Below, piece after piece: positions 47,566-59,000 of a stretch of DNA of 64,000 bases. The number at the start of each line of letters is the position of its first letter. Within the stretch, counting starts at the first letter, position 1. A model generated the notes under the pieces. That model saw nothing but the letters and a program-made list of their open reading frames with translations. It searched no databases and was not told where the DNA came from. The stretch lies in the NCBI GenBank assembly GCA_004359425.1, contig PTEU01000001.1:843071-907070 (forward strand). Reading direction: 5' to 3'. The translations under genes and the position numbers were made by a program. Origin of the DNA: Ideonella sp. MAG2. Its GTDB lineage: Bacteria > Pseudomonadota > Gammaproteobacteria > Burkholderiales > Burkholderiaceae_C.

Positions 47566-49377
47566 CTAGATCGCCTGTGCGATCCAACGGTTGATCTTGT
47601 CCTCCAGCACCGGCAGCGGGAGCGCGCCGGTGCTGAGAATCTGGTCATGGAAGGCTCGGATGTCAAATTTGCTGCCCATGGTGGCTTCTGCTTGTTTGCG
47701 TAGCCGTTGGATGGTCAATGCTCCGACTTTGTAGGCCAGCGCTTGGCTGGGCACAGCGATATAGCGCTCGACCTCGGCGGTGACGTCGGTGCGGCCCATG
47801 TCGCTGTTGGTCATCATGTAGTCGATCGCCTGGTCGCGGCTCCAGCCCTTAGCATGAATGCCCGTGTCAACCACCAGGCGCATGGCGCGCAGCATTTCGT
47901 CCGACAAGGTGCCGATGCGGGCATAGGGGTCTTTGTAAAAGCCCATGTCGTAGCCCAGGGTTTCGGCGTACAGCGCCCAGCCCTCGGCATAGGCGGTGTT
48001 GCCGCCAAAGCGCATGAAGGCGGGCAAGGCCTCGTTCTCTTGAGCCAGGCTGATCTGGAAGTGGTGGCCCGGTGCGCCCTCGTGGAGGTAGAGAGTGGTC
48101 ATGCCCGGTGTGGTGCGGCTGGGCAGGTCATAGGCGTTGAAATAAAACACGCCGGGCCGCTTGCCATCCGGCGTGCCTGAGTCGTAGCTGCCGCCCGCTT
48201 CATACTTTTCGCGGAACTCTTCGTAAGGGCGAATCTCAAGCGCAGCTTTGGGCAAGGTCGAAAAATAGCTGCCGATCACTGCATCCACCTTTTTGCCGAT
48301 GTCGACATACCCTTGGGTCAGTGCTTCGCGGCTGCTGGGTTTGAACTTGGGGTCGGTGCGCAGGTGTTCAAAAAATTCGGCCAAACTGCCCTTGAAGCCA
48401 ATCTCTTCTTGGGTCCTGCTCATTTCAGCGCTGATGCGTGCAACTTCTCTGAGCCCGAGCTCGTGAATGTCGCCCGCTGACATCTTCAAAGTGGTCGACC
48501 CTTCGATCAACAGCTGATAGAGCTTGTCGCCACCCTTCATATGCAGCAGCCCCAAGCCTTCGCGAGCATCCGCCAGATAGCTGGTCTTCAAATAGTCGCG
48601 TAAGCGGGTCAGCGCGGGCATCACGTCCTGGGTGAGTGATTGCCTGAGCGCAGCGGTGATGCGCGCCTTTTCGGCCTCAGTGAAGCTGGCCGGGATGTTG
48701 CGGATAGGCCCCCAATACGGTGACTCTTCCAGCGGCATGCCGAGTTGCAAATCCAACTGGGCAATGACGTTGTTGATCGTCAGCTTGGTTTCCACCACCC
48801 CAGAGGCTTGCCCCTGCTTGAACCGCGCGATGGCCTGGTCAATGATGGCAGCGAAATTGGCATGACGCTTGACGTTGTTGTCATAGTCCAGCGTGGTTTT
48901 GAACGGGGCAGCGCCTTTTCCACTGGCGAAGCTCGGGTAGAAGGTGTGGATGCCGAAAAAATGGTTGATCGGCCGCACGGCTGTGAGCGCCAAGATCTCT
49001 GGGCTGAGACGCTCCAGTGCCTTGCGCTGGTTCCACGCGTACACATCGTAGGCAATTTGGTCCGTGGCATTGAGCTTGGCCCGGTTGATGGTGCCCAGGT
49101 CAGCCAAGTTCTTTTCGGCAGCAGCCCGTTCGGCCTTGTAGTAAGCGTCCGACCCGAAATCGCCCAGCCGGTCGGCATAGCGCATATCGCCGCGAAACAG
49201 CGCACTGATGGGGTTGCGCTTCAGTGAGGCTTCGTCATCGGCGGCAAATATCGCAAACATTCGATCGCGCTCGACCTGCGCAGGCGCGGGCGCGCTGGCG
49301 CCCGACTGTGCAAGGGCCGGCACAACCAGCGCGGACGTGGCGAGCAAAGTGGCAACCAACAGCGAACGATTGATCAT
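47566..49377 (-). CDS. DUF885 secreted protein, putative metallopeptidase-like
   Basis: 603 residues with a signal peptide (LLVATLLATSALVVPALAQ). DUF885 signature: TLYLHEGAPGHHFQISLAQ, an HExxH-like HEGAPGHH, followed by NTAYAEGWALYAETLGYDMGFY. Helical throughout. The family is annotated as carboxypeptidase-like on the strength of this motif; the substrate is not known. Complete. Upstream of it lies the ugp operon in the same orientation, 107 bases away. Confidence 0.88.
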   Translation of the reverse strand: MINRSLLVATLLATSALVVPALAQSGASAPAPAQVERDRMFAIFAADDEASLKRNPISALFRGDMRYADRLGDFGSDAYYKAERAAAEKNLADLGTINRAKLNATDQIAYDVYAWNQRKALERLSPEILALTAVRPINHFFGIHTFYPSFASGKGAAPFKTTLDYDNNVKRHANFAAIIDQAIARFKQGQASGVVETKLTINNVIAQLDLQLGMPLEESPYWGPIRNIPASFTEAEKARITAALRQSLTQDVMPALTRLRDYLKTSYLADAREGLGLLHMKGGDKLYQLLIEGSTTLKMSAGDIHELGLREVARISAEMSRTQEEIGFKGSLAEFFEHLRTDPKFKPSSREALTQGYVDIGKKVDAVIGSYFSTLPKAALEIRPYEEFREKYEAGGSYDSGTPDGKRPGVFYFNAYDLPSRTTPGMTTLYLHEGAPGHHFQISLAQENEALPAFMRFGGNTAYAEGWALYAETLGYDMGFYKDPYARIGTLSDEMLRAMRLVVDTGIHAKGWSRDQAIDYMMTNSDMGRTDVTAEVERYIAVPSQALAYKVGALTIQRLRKQAEATMGSKFDIRAFHDQILSTGALPLPVLEDKINRWIAQAI

Positions 49378-49483
49378 GGAGTCCCTTGAACGCGGCTAAG
49401 CCGGGCAACGTGATGGTGGGTGAATTGCGACCTGTGGCTTGCTTGGCGACCTGACCATGTCCGGTTTTGGGAGGGCAAGATCA

Positions 49484-50242
49484 TCACCCCGCCGAAAACC
49501 TATCCACCGCATCCGTGATGATCCCGTCAATACCCAGCCGCAGCAGGCGCTGAACCTCAGCCTCATCGTTGACGGTATAGACCAGCGCACGCATCCCGGC
49601 GGCGTGGAGTTGTGCAATCAGAGCGGCGTCCATCAGCGCGTAGTTGGTGATGACGGCGGCACAGTCCAAGGCTTGCGCTGCGGGCCACCAGCCGTCCCAG
49701 AGGGTGTCCACCAGCAGGGCGCGGGGCAGGTGGGGGGCGCTGGCTTGGGCGGCTTGCAGGGCTTCGGGGCTGAAGGAGCTGAGGACCGGGGCCTGGGCAG
49801 GGGCGGCACCGGCCCAGAGCTGAGCCACCGCTTGGGCCACCAGGTGGCCGGTGTGGGCCTCGTCGCCCGGGGTGGGCTTGATCTCCAGGTCCAGCGCAAA
49901 GCCATTGCGGCGCAGGTAGGCGGCGATGGCCTGCAGTGAGGGCAGGGGCTCGCCCGCGTAGGCGCGGCTGTGCCAAGCACCCGCATCGACTCGCGACAAG
50001 TCGTGCCAAGGGTGCCGCTTGGCCAAGCCGCGCTGGGGCGTGGTGCGGTCTAGCGTGGCGTCGTGCAGCAAGAAGGGCACATCGTCGGCCGAGAGTTTGA
50101 CGTCGCACTCAAAGGCCCGGTAGCCGTGGCGCGCGCCTTCGCGGAAGGCGGCCAAGGTGTTTTCAGGGGCCAGCTTGCCCGCGCCCCGGTGGGCGATCCA
50201 CAGCGGCAAGGGCCAATCGGCGGGGGTGACTTTGAAGCTCAT
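49484..50242 (-). CDS. ugpQ: Glycerophosphodiester phosphodiesterase
   Basis: 252 residues, GDPD family: [47 protein letters not shown] (catalytic His in HRGA, Glu/Asp, and HD), FALDLEIKP, and [11 protein letters not shown]. Splits glycerophosphodiesters brought in by UgpBAEC to glycerol 3-phosphate. No signal peptide, so cytoplasmic, as in E. coli UgpQ. Overlaps ugpC by four bases. Confidence 0.93.
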   Translation of the reverse strand: MSFKVTPADWPLPLWIAHRGAGKLAPENTLAAFREGARHGYRAFECDVKLSADDVPFLLHDATLDRTTPQRGLAKRHPWHDLSRVDAGAWHSRAYAGEPLPSLQAIAAYLRRNGFALDLEIKPTPGDEAHTGHLVAQAVAQLWAGAAPAQAPVLSSFSPEALQAAQASAPHLPRALLVDTLWDGWWPAAQALDCAAVITNYALMDAALIAQLHAAGMRALVYTVNDEAEVQRLLRLGIDGIITDAVDRFSAG

Positions 50243-51333
50243 GGGGCGCTGTTGCTCACCACACGTTGCTGGGTGTTGGCATCAAACCAATGCAGGTGAT
50301 GAGGCGCCGCCTGCAGGTAGACCGTGTCGCCTGCCTTGGGCGCTGGGTCGGTGCTGTCGATGCGCACAGTGAAGGTGCTGCTGCCCGTGCCGCCGCCCAT
50401 GGTGCCGTGCACCAAGCGCTCGGCGCCCAGCATCTCCACCAAATGCACCTGAAGGGGCCAGCCGCTGGCGGTGGGGCTGATGTGGGCATGCTCGGGCCGC
50501 AGGCCCAGGATCATGTCGCCGCTGCGCGGGGCTGCGGCGGGCAAGGGCAGGTGGGTGCCGCCCACCTGAAAGGCTTCGTGAAGGGCGCTGCCGCGCAGCA
50601 GGTTCATGGGCGGCGAGCCGATGAAGCTGGCCACAAAGGTGGTGGCGGGGCGGGCGTAGACCTCTTCCGGCGTGCCGATCTGCTCCATACGGCCGCCGTT
50701 CATCACGATCATGCGCTGGGCCAGAGTCATGGCTTCAACTTGGTCGTGGGTGACGAACAGGCTGGTCACGCCCAGCTCGGCGTGCAGCTTTTGAATCTCC
50801 AGCCGGGTTTGGGCGCGCAGCTTGGCGTCCAGGTTGGAGAGCGGTTCGTCAAACAAAAACACCTGGGGCTGACGCACGATGGCGCGGCCCATGGCCACGC
50901 GCTGGCGCTGGCCACCTGAGAGCTGGCGGGGCTTGCGGTCGAGCAGGGCGCCCAGCTCCAAAATCTTGGCAGCCTTTTGCACGCGTTGCTCAATCTCGGC
51001 TTTTGGTTTGCCCGCAATCTTCAGGCCGTAGGCCATGTTGTCGTACACGCTCATGTGCGGGTAGAGCGCGTAGTTCTGAAACACCATGGCGATGTCGCGT
51101 TCGGCAGGCTCTAGCTTGTTCACCACACGGGGGCCAATCGCCACCTCGCCGCCAGTGATCTCTTCCAAGCCCGCCACCATGCGCAGCAGGGTGCTTTTGC
51201 CGCAGCCTGAGGGGCCGACGATGACGATGAACTCGCCGTCGGCAATCTCGGCATTCACGCCATGAATGACTTTGTTGGCACCAGCGCCACGGCCATAGGT
51301 CTTTTCAACCGCACGAAGGGAAATGCTTGCCAT
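50239..51333 (-). CDS. ugpC: sn-glycerol-3-phosphate ABC transporter ATP-binding protein
   Basis: 364 residues. Walker [19 protein letters not shown]-loop [10 protein letters not shown], signature [16 protein letters not shown], Walker [17 protein letters not shown]-loop VTHDQ, and a C-terminal TOBE regulatory domain. Belongs to the MalK/UgpC group. Complete. Energises uptake through UgpA and UgpE, both of which are damaged in this sequence. Confidence 0.94.
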   Translation of the reverse strand: MASISLRAVEKTYGRGAGANKVIHGVNAEIADGEFIVIVGPSGCGKSTLLRMVAGLEEITGGEVAIGPRVVNKLEPAERDIAMVFQNYALYPHMSVYDNMAYGLKIAGKPKAEIEQRVQKAAKILELGALLDRKPRQLSGGQRQRVAMGRAIVRQPQVFLFDEPLSNLDAKLRAQTRLEIQKLHAELGVTSLFVTHDQVEAMTLAQRMIVMNGGRMEQIGTPEEVYARPATTFVASFIGSPPMNLLRGSALHEAFQVGGTHLPLPAAAPRSGDMILGLRPEHAHISPTASGWPLQVHLVEMLGAERLVHGTMGGGTGSSTFTVRIDSTDPAPKAGDTVYLQAAPHHLHWFDANTQQRVVSNSAP

Positions 51334-51334
51334 C

Positions 51335-51792
51335 TTATTTCTCGGTATCCACCAGGCCCTTGACGAACCACTTTTGCATCAGGATCACCACCGCTGCCGG
51401 TGGCAGCATGGCCAACATGGCCGTAGCCATCACCACATTCCATTCGGTGTAGGACTCGCCGGCAATCAGCCGCTTGATGCCCATCACCACCGGGTACATG
51501 GTCTCGTTGGTGGTCACCAGCAGCGGCCAGAGGTATTGGTTCCAGCCATAAATGAACTGGATCAGGCCGGCATCTCGCTGCCAAACTCATTTTTGCCACC
51601 AAACAGCGCGCGCTGGTAGGTCTCCAGGCCGTGGCCGCCCGGGATCAGCGAGAGCGGGCGGCTCTGTGCAATGACCTCCGCCGTTTGGGTGGAGGCCACA
51701 AAGGTCAGGTAGATGGGAAAGGCCACGATAAGCACACCCAGGATGAGCACGGTGTGCGCCAGCAGGGTGGCGATGGGGCGACGTTCAATCAT
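51335..51792 (-). pseudogene. ugpE: UgpE membrane subunit, internally deleted
   Basis: N-terminal part from ATG 51792 (RPIATLLAHTVLILGVLIVAFPIYLTFVASTQT to about FGSEMP) and C-terminal part in another frame (LIQFIYGWNQYLWPLLVTTNETMYPVVMGIKRLIAGESYTEWN to KGLVDTEK, stop 51335). UgpE is about 280 residues; roughly 130-150 are missing at a junction near 51565-51575, including the EAA loop. No stray stops or further frameshifts. Confidence 0.88.
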
Positions 51793-51807
51793 GATGGGTG
51801 CCCCTTT

Positions 51808-52165
51808 TCAATACTGAACCTTGCGCTCGACAAAGCGGAATTGCACCACCGTCAGCGCCACCACAATGACCATCAACACCACTGATTGCGCGGCCGAGCC
51901 GCCCATGTCCAGGGCCTTGAAGCCGTCGTAATAAACCTTGTAGACCAAGATCGCTGTGTCTTTGCCCGGGCCGCCTTGAGTGGCCGCATCGACGATGGCA
52001 AAGGTGTCGAAGAAGGCATAGACGATGTTGATGACCAGCAAGAAAAACGCGGTGGGCGAGAGCAGCGGGAACTGCACCGTCCAAAAGCGCTTCCAGGGCC
52101 CGGCACCGTCAATGGCGGCGGCTTCGATCAGCGATTTGGGGATGGCCTGCAAACCGGCCAAACTT
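51808..52165 (-). pseudogene. ugpA: UgpA membrane subunit, N-terminal part missing
   Basis: Only the last ~118 residues: [50 protein letters not shown] (EAA motif) to the end [12 protein letters not shown]. UgpA is about 290 residues. Upstream the sequence is intergenic DNA following ugpB, with no start codon, so about 170 codons are gone at a junction near 52162-52170. Confidence 0.88.
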
Positions 52166-52242
52166 TAAAGTGAACGGGGCACCTTCGTGTTTGGCGCCCC
52201 GTGTGTCACAGCTTTAGGGGCTGGTCAGCCCCATGGGCAATC

Positions 52243-53553
52243 TTACATTTTTGCAGTCTTCTCAAAGCGCTCAAGTTGCTCGTTGCCCCGGGTGATGGCC
52301 GCATCCAGCGCTTCTTTGGCCCCCTTCTTGCCAGCCCACACGCCTTCCAACTCTTCGTCGATGATGGTGCGGATCTGCACAAAGTTGCCCAGGCGCACGC
52401 CGCGAGATTTGTCGGTGGTTTTGCGGATCATCTGTGTCACCGAGACATCCGTGCCGGGGTTTTCTTTGTAGAAGCCGGATTTGTCCGTCATCTCAAACGA
52501 GGCCTTGGTCACCGGCAAGTAGCCGGTGCGCTGGTGGCTCTTGGCCGCCACATCGGCTTGCGAGAGATAGGCAAAGAAGGCGGCCACGCCCTTGTACTCG
52601 GGGGCCTTTTTGCCACTCATCACCCACAGGCTGGCACCGCCAATCACGGTGTTCTGCGGGCTGCCCGGCACGTCGGGGTAGTAGGGCAGGGTGCCAATGC
52701 CGGCGGCAAACTTGGCATTGCGCTTCACATTGCCGTAGAGCGCCGAGGAGCCGGTCATCATGGCGCATTCACCCGAGACAAAGGTGCCGTCGGCCGCATT
52801 GCCTCGGCCCTTGTAGACAAACAGGCCTTGCTTGGCCATATTGCCCAGGTTCTCGATGTGGCGCACATGCAGCGGGGTGTTGAAGGCCAGGCGCGTGTCC
52901 AGGCCGCCAAAGCCGTTGTTCTTGGTGGCAAACAGGGTGTTGTGCCAGGCCGAGAAGCTCTCCAACTGGGTCCAACTGATCCAGGAGGTGGTGTAGGGGC
53001 ACTTGTGGCCGCTGGCCTTCAACTTGGCGGCGGCCAGGGCCACTTCAGGCCAGGTGGTGGGCGGCTTGTTCGGGTCTAGGCCTGCGGCCTTGAAGGCGTC
53101 TTTGTTGTAGTGGAAGACGGGGGTGGAGCTGTTGAAGGGGAAGCTCAACATCTGCCCATTGGGGGCGGTGTAGTAGCCAGCCACGGCGGGCACATAGGCG
53201 GCGGGGTCAAACTTTTGCCCTGCTTCTTTCATGACCTCGGCCACCGGCTTGATGGCACCCTTGGAGGCCATCATGGTGGCAGTGCCCACCTCAAACACCT
53301 GCAAGATGTGTGGCGCATTGCCTGCGCGGAAGGCGGCAATGGCGGCGGTCATGGACTCGTCGTAGCTGCCCTTGAAGGTCGGCACGACCTTGTACTCCTT
53401 CTGGCTGGCATTGAAGTCCTTGGCCAGGTCGTTCACCCATTCGCCCAGGGCGCCGCCCATCGAGTGCCACCACTGCACCTCCACCTGGGCAAACGCAGGT
53501 TGGGCCAAGCCGGTTGCGGCCACAGCCGCCAGGGCGAGAAGACGTTTTTGCAT
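52243..53553 (-). CDS. ugpB: sn-glycerol-3-phosphate-binding periplasmic protein
   Basis: 436 residues from ATG 53553 (GGAG upstream), signal peptide KRLLALAAVAATGLAQPAFA. Family motifs: VEVQWWHSMGGALGEWVNDLAKDFNASQ, FKGSYDESMTAAIAAFRAGNAPHILQVFEVGTATMM, TSWISWTQLESFSAWHN and GGASLWVM. Complete. First gene of ugpBAECQ. Divergent from the S9 peptidase gene across 221 bases; a PhoB box was not identified in that gap. Confidence 0.94.
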   Translation of the reverse strand: MQKRLLALAAVAATGLAQPAFAQVEVQWWHSMGGALGEWVNDLAKDFNASQKEYKVVPTFKGSYDESMTAAIAAFRAGNAPHILQVFEVGTATMMASKGAIKPVAEVMKEAGQKFDPAAYVPAVAGYYTAPNGQMLSFPFNSSTPVFHYNKDAFKAAGLDPNKPPTTWPEVALAAAKLKASGHKCPYTTSWISWTQLESFSAWHNTLFATKNNGFGGLDTRLAFNTPLHVRHIENLGNMAKQGLFVYKGRGNAADGTFVSGECAMMTGSSALYGNVKRNAKFAAGIGTLPYYPDVPGSPQNTVIGGASLWVMSGKKAPEYKGVAAFFAYLSQADVAAKSHQRTGYLPVTKASFEMTDKSGFYKENPGTDVSVTQMIRKTTDKSRGVRLGNFVQIRTIIDEELEGVWAGKKGAKEALDAAITRGNEQLERFEKTAKM

Positions 53554-53774
53554 GGAATCTCCGTAAATAGAAGCACCGCCAAAGTCGGGTGATCTCGGCA
53601 GTGTCGTCAATGTTTGTGACAGGGCTGTGTTGTGGCACACCTATAGGCATTCGGTGCTAAGGGATTGCCCGAGGTAAGTTGTCAGTCGCAGTTGCTTCCA
53701 ACGCATTGGAGAATGGGGGGCAGCCTCTGGATCATTGAGATGCTGACCAAAAAATAAGGTCTGAGGAGATTTTC

Positions 53775-55853
53775 ATGAGCCCATCCACGTCATTCCGTCT
53801 TGGCACTGCTTGTTCCTTGCGAAGCAAGGGTGTTATCGCGCATGTTTTGGCATCAGGGGTACTCAGTGCATTCGCTCTCCTGGCAATGCCTTCGGTGGCC
53901 ACTGAGCGAATCCCTGCTGAATCTTTCTTCCAGCACCCCAAAGTAGACCAGGTTGCTCTGTCTCCGTCTGGAAATCTGCTTGCGGTCACGACTGCGTCAG
54001 GCAATGGGCGCAACAAGTTGATCGTCCTGAATTTGCACCAAGGACTGAAGGCGACGCCACTTGCCAATTTCAGAGATGCGGATGTAGACGAATTTTACTG
54101 GGCGGGTGACGAGCATCTCATCTTTACGGTAACAGACCGCGATCTCGGCAGCATGTCCAACGCGAGTCGCGCGCCTGGTTTGTACAGTGTGTCAGTCGAT
54201 GGACTGTCGAATCTGCAGTTGGTGCGGAGCAATGGCTTGACGGGTAAGGCCAACTTCTTGGGTAAGTATGAACCGTTGGAGTGGAATCATCGATTCCTTG
54301 ACGCACCCAGCATGCGAGAAAATCCGCATGAAGTCATCATTGGTCGGATGACTTTTGCTGGTGAGCAATTGCAATCTATCTTGCCGATGTGGATAGATGT
54401 CCGCTCTGGGCGAACACGCCTGATCCCCGTAAAGAACGTGCCGCCAAATCCCATCAGTTGGAAGTTTGATCCCCGTGGGCAGGCGCGTGTGGTGGTGACA
54501 CAGGACGCTCGAAGACAGGCTGTCTATTGGCGAGCAAAGGAGGCAAATGGCGAGCTTTCTGATTCATGGAAATTGCTTGCCCAATATGATTATGGCGAAG
54601 CCCCGTTTGTGCCGGTGAGTGTATCTGCCGATGGCGATCTATGGGTACGCACTCGCCAGGGTTCTGCGCAAGGATTCGCCGCGCTAACGAGATTTGATTT
54701 CAACGCCAGTGCCCCGATATTGCCGCCTCAGTTATCGGCACCTGGCTTCGACTTGATAGGCCAGCCAATCATGGACAGTTCCGCAGGTGGATTGATGGGC
54801 TTTCGATACATCACAGATGCGGAAGATACGCTTTGGCTTCAACCTGAAATGAAAGCTTTTCAGACCGAAGTAGACAAGCAGTTTCCCGGGCGCGTGAACC
54901 AGATCCGTTGCAGGAATTGCTTGAGCCAAGATCGCGTCGCTGTGCTGCTGACCTACAGTGACCAAGAGCCGGGGCAATGGTGGTTGTTCAAGGGGAATGC
55001 CAAGACATGGTCGCCCATAGGGCGTGTACATGATGGCATTGACTCCAAGTTGATGGCGACCATGGACATCCATCGCATCAAGGCCCGTGATGGGTGGGAG
55101 ATTCCTGTCTGGCTGACTGTGCCTCACGGCGCGAAAAAGGGTGCGCAACTCCCGACAGTGGTCATGGTCCACGGTGGCCCTTGGTCGCGGGGGGGCACAT
55201 GGAGTTGGAGGTCGATGAGCCAGTTTCTGGCCTCCAGAGGTTTCTTGGTGGTGGAGCCTGAGTTTCGGGGTAGCGATGGCTATGGCGAGGCCCATCTGAG
55301 AAAGGGCTATAAGCAGTGGGGACGGGCCATGCAAGATGATGTTGCTGATGCCTTGACTTGGGCGCGGCAGCAGGGCTGGGCGGGCGAGAAAGCCTGCATC
55401 ATCGGTGCCAGCTATGGCGGCTACTCAACCCTCATGGGCCTGGTCCGACACCCGGAGCTGTATAGATGTGGGGTCGCATGGGTTGGTGTGACCGATGTGG
55501 ATCTGTACGTGAGAGGCACCTGGTGGGTTGATGATGACATTTCTTCTTTAGGTCGCGCTGTGCTGCTCCCGGAGAGAGTCGGAGATCCGCAACGAGATGC
55601 AGTGTTGTTGCGGGAGGCCTCTCCGGTGAACCATGCCGACAAAATCAAGGCACCCTTGCTTTTAGCCTATGGGCAAGAAGACAAGCGCGTGCCCCTGGAG
55701 CACGGGCTGCGCATGAAGAAGGCCCTTGAGGCAGTCGGCCGCTCTCCGGATTGGGTGGTCTATCCTGACGAAGGCCATAGTTGGCGGCAAACCGAGACTG
55801 CGGTCGATTTCGCGAAGCGACTTGAGAAACACTTGGAAAGGCATCTTCGTTAG
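53775..55853 (+). CDS. S9-family prolyl oligopeptidase-like serine peptidase
   Basis: 692 residues, GAGGAG six bases before ATG 53775. A signal-anchor-like segment at about residues 20-42 suggests export. Residues about 60-400 form the beta-propeller; the alpha/beta-hydrolase domain follows, with nucleophile Ser in GASYGGY (about 545), Asp in GQEDKRVP (about 637) and His in DEGHSW (about 668). The gene is visibly richer in A and T than its neighbours and uses more A/T-ending codons, consistent with horizontal gain. Complete. Confidence 0.92.
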   Translation: MSPSTSFRLGTACSLRSKGVIAHVLASGVLSAFALLAMPSVATERIPAESFFQHPKVDQVALSPSGNLLAVTTASGNGRNKLIVLNLHQGLKATPLANFRDADVDEFYWAGDEHLIFTVTDRDLGSMSNASRAPGLYSVSVDGLSNLQLVRSNGLTGKANFLGKYEPLEWNHRFLDAPSMRENPHEVIIGRMTFAGEQLQSILPMWIDVRSGRTRLIPVKNVPPNPISWKFDPRGQARVVVTQDARRQAVYWRAKEANGELSDSWKLLAQYDYGEAPFVPVSVSADGDLWVRTRQGSAQGFAALTRFDFNASAPILPPQLSAPGFDLIGQPIMDSSAGGLMGFRYITDAEDTLWLQPEMKAFQTEVDKQFPGRVNQIRCRNCLSQDRVAVLLTYSDQEPGQWWLFKGNAKTWSPIGRVHDGIDSKLMATMDIHRIKARDGWEIPVWLTVPHGAKKGAQLPTVVMVHGGPWSRGGTWSWRSMSQFLASRGFLVVEPEFRGSDGYGEAHLRKGYKQWGRAMQDDVADALTWARQQGWAGEKACIIGASYGGYSTLMGLVRHPELYRCGVAWVGVTDVDLYVRGTWWVDDDISSLGRAVLLPERVGDPQRDAVLLREASPVNHADKIKAPLLLAYGQEDKRVPLEHGLRMKKALEAVGRSPDWVVYPDEGHSWRQTETAVDFAKRLEKHLERHLR

Positions 55854-56031
55854 AAGGTGGGCAAGTGGCGGTTCTGGGCCAGGAAGGGTGTCCTTGCCCA
55901 CAGGGTGGATTGCTGCACTGCGGTAGGATTCACCCTTGCCGCTTCCTCCCTGCACCTTAGCCCGTGCTCTCTGACAGGATCGCCCCTCAAAGCGCCCACT
56001 GGGCGGGTTTGGGGCTCGTGACCTGCCCGCC

Positions 56032-59000
56032 ATGAACGCACCGCAGTCTCTTACCGCCCTCCAAGCCGCCGTTGGCACCCATGATGCCGAGGCACCACGC
56101 CTGCGCGAGATCCCTTACAACTACACCTCCCTCTCCGATCGCGAGATCGTGCTGCGGCTGTTGGGCTCCCGGGCCTGGGACTTGCTGAACCTGCTGCGCG
56201 AAGAGCGCCGCACCGGTCGCTCGGCACGCATGTTGTACGAGGTGTTGGGCGACATCTGGGTGGTGCAGCGCAACCCCTACCTGGAAGACGACCTGCTGGA
56301 CAACCCTAAGCGGCGCGACCTGCTGATCGAGGCCCTGCAACACCGATTGGGTGAGGTGCAAAAGCGCCGCAAGCCCGAGGCCGACGCGGTGCGCGACGCC
56401 TATGTGGGCGAGCTGCTGGGGCTGGCCCAGGGCGCCGTGCAGCGGTTTGCTGACCGCTTTGTCGATGTGCTGCTGCTGCGCGGCCGCTGCCGCAAGCTCT
56501 TGGGCAAGCACACGGCCAAAGACAACATCAAGTTCGACGGTCTCTCGCGCGTCTCCCATGTCACCGACGCCACCGACTGGCGGGTCGAGTACCCCTTTGT
56601 GGTGCTGACGCCTGACACCGAGGCCGAAATGGCCCACTTGGTGGCCGCTTGTGTGGAGCTGGGCCTGACCATCATCCCGCGCGGCGGTGGCACCGGCTAC
56701 ACCGGTGGCGCCGTGCCGCTGACCTGGAAGAGCGCGGTCATCAACACCGAGAAGCTCGAACAGATGACCGAAGTCGAGCTGGTCGAGTTGCCGGGTGTTG
56801 CGCAGCCCGTGCCCACCATCTGGACGGGCGCGGGGGTGGTGACCCAGCGCGTCTCGGACGCTGCCGAGCGGGCCGGTTTTGTGTTTGCCGTCGACCCGAC
56901 CAGCGCCGAGGCCTCTTGCGTGGGCGGCAACATCGCCATGAATGCCGGCGGCAAGAAGGCCGTGCTGTGGGGCACGGCGCTGGACAACCTGGCCTCTTGG
57001 AAGATGGTCACGCCGCAGGCCACCTGGCTGGAGGTGGTGCGCCTGGACCACAACCTGGGCAAGATCCACGACATTCCCATGGCCAGCTTCGAGCTGCGCC
57101 ACTTTGACGCCAGTGGCAAGGTGCTGCAGCGTACCGAGCGCCTGGACATCCCCGGCCGCGTCTTCCGCAAAGAAGGCCTGGGCAAGGATGTGACAGACAA
57201 GTTCTTGGCCGGCCTGCCGGGCATCCAAAAAGAAGGCTGCGATGGCCTGATCACCAGCGCGCGCTGGGTGGTGCATCGCATGCCCAAGCAAACCCGCACG
57301 GTGTGCCTGGAGTTCTTTGGCAACCCCAAAGAGTGCGTGCCTTCCATCGTCGAGATCAAGAACTTCATGTTCTCGCTGATGCCGAAGCCCGGTGGCGAGA
57401 ACAAGGATGGACGGGGGCCCTCCCCCGTCCTGCTGGCGGGCCTGGAGCATCTGGACGACCGCTACCTCAAGGCCGTGGGCTATGCCACCAAGAGCAAGCG
57501 TGGCGGCCTGCCCAAGATGGTGCTGATCGGCGACATCGTGGGCGACGATGAAGACGCCGTGGCCCGCGCCACCAGCGAGGTCATCCGCCTGGCCAATGGC
57601 CGCTCGGGCGAGGGCTTTGTGGCTGTGTCGGCCGAGGCCCGCAAAAAGTTCTGGCTGGACCGCAAGCGCACGGCCGCCATCTCCAAGCACACCAACGCCT
57701 TCAAGGTGAATGAAGACGTGGTGATCCCGCTGGAGCGCATGGGCGAATACACCCTGGGCATTGAGCGCATCAACATCGAGCTGAGCCTGCGCAACAAAAT
57801 CGCCTTGGCCGACAAGCTCAGCGCCTTCTTTGGCACCGGCCACTTGCCGCTGGGCAAAACCGATGACCCCAGCGACGTGCCCAGCGCCGAAGTGCTGGAC
57901 GAGCGCTGCCAACGCGCGCTGGCGCTGGTGGCCGAAGCTCGCCAGCAGTGGCAGCAATGGATGGACGGGCTGGATGTGGTGCAGCCCGGGGTAGACGGCC
58001 AGCCCGGCCGCAGCTTCTTTGACCAGATCCAAGACCAAAGCCTGCGCGCCTCTTGGAAGCGCCAGATCCTCAAGCCCCTGCAAACCGTGTTTGCGGGCGC
58101 GGTGTTTGCGCCGGTGCTGGAGGCCTGTAAGGCCTTGCACAAAGAGGTGCTGCGCGGCCGCGTGTGGGTGGCGCTGCACATGCACGCGGGTGACGGCAAT
58201 GTGCACACCAACATCCCCGTCAACTCCGACAACTACGAAATGCTGCAAACGGCCCACGAGGCGGTGGGCCGCATCATGGTGCTGGCCCGCAGCCTCAATG
58301 GCGTGATCTCGGGCGAGCACGGCATTGGCATCACCAAGCTGGAGTTTTTGACCGACGATGAGTTGGCCAACTTCACCGCCTACAAGGCCAAGGTCGACCC
58401 TGAGGGCCGCTTCAACAAGGGCAAGCTCTTGCGCGGAGCGGCGCTGACAGGCCTGGGGCCTGATGTGCACGCCGCCGACCTGAGCCATGCCTACACGCCC
58501 AGCTTTGGCCTGATGGGGCATGAGTCTCTGATCATGCAGCAGAGCGACATTGGCGACATCGCCAACTCGGTCAAAGACTGCCTGCGCTGCGGCAAGTGCA
58601 AACCGGTGTGCGCCACCCATGTGCCGCGCGCCAACTTGCTCTACAGCCCGCGCAACAAAATCTTGGCCACCTCGCTACTGGTGGAGGCCTTTTTGTATGA
58701 AGAGCAAACCCGCCGGGGCGTGTCCATCAAGCACTGGGAAGAGTTTGAAGACGTGGCCGACCACTGCACGGTTTGCCACAAGTGCTTCAACCCCTGCCCG
58801 GTGAAGATCGACTTCGGCGATGTCTCCATGAACATGCGCAACCTCTTGCGCAAAATGGGGCAAAAGAGCTTCCGCCCGGGCAATGCGGCGGCCATGCTGA
58901 TGTTGAATGCCACCAACCCGCAAACCATCAAGCTGGCGCGCGCGGCCATGGTGGGCGTGGGCATGAAGGCGCAACGCGTGGTGCACGACGTGCTCAAGCT

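Noticed and set aside
55987-58620. 877-residue minus-strand open frame
   Set aside because: Antisense shadow of the FAD/Fe-S dehydrogenase; composition is the mirror of the real codons and it has no domain or start signal.
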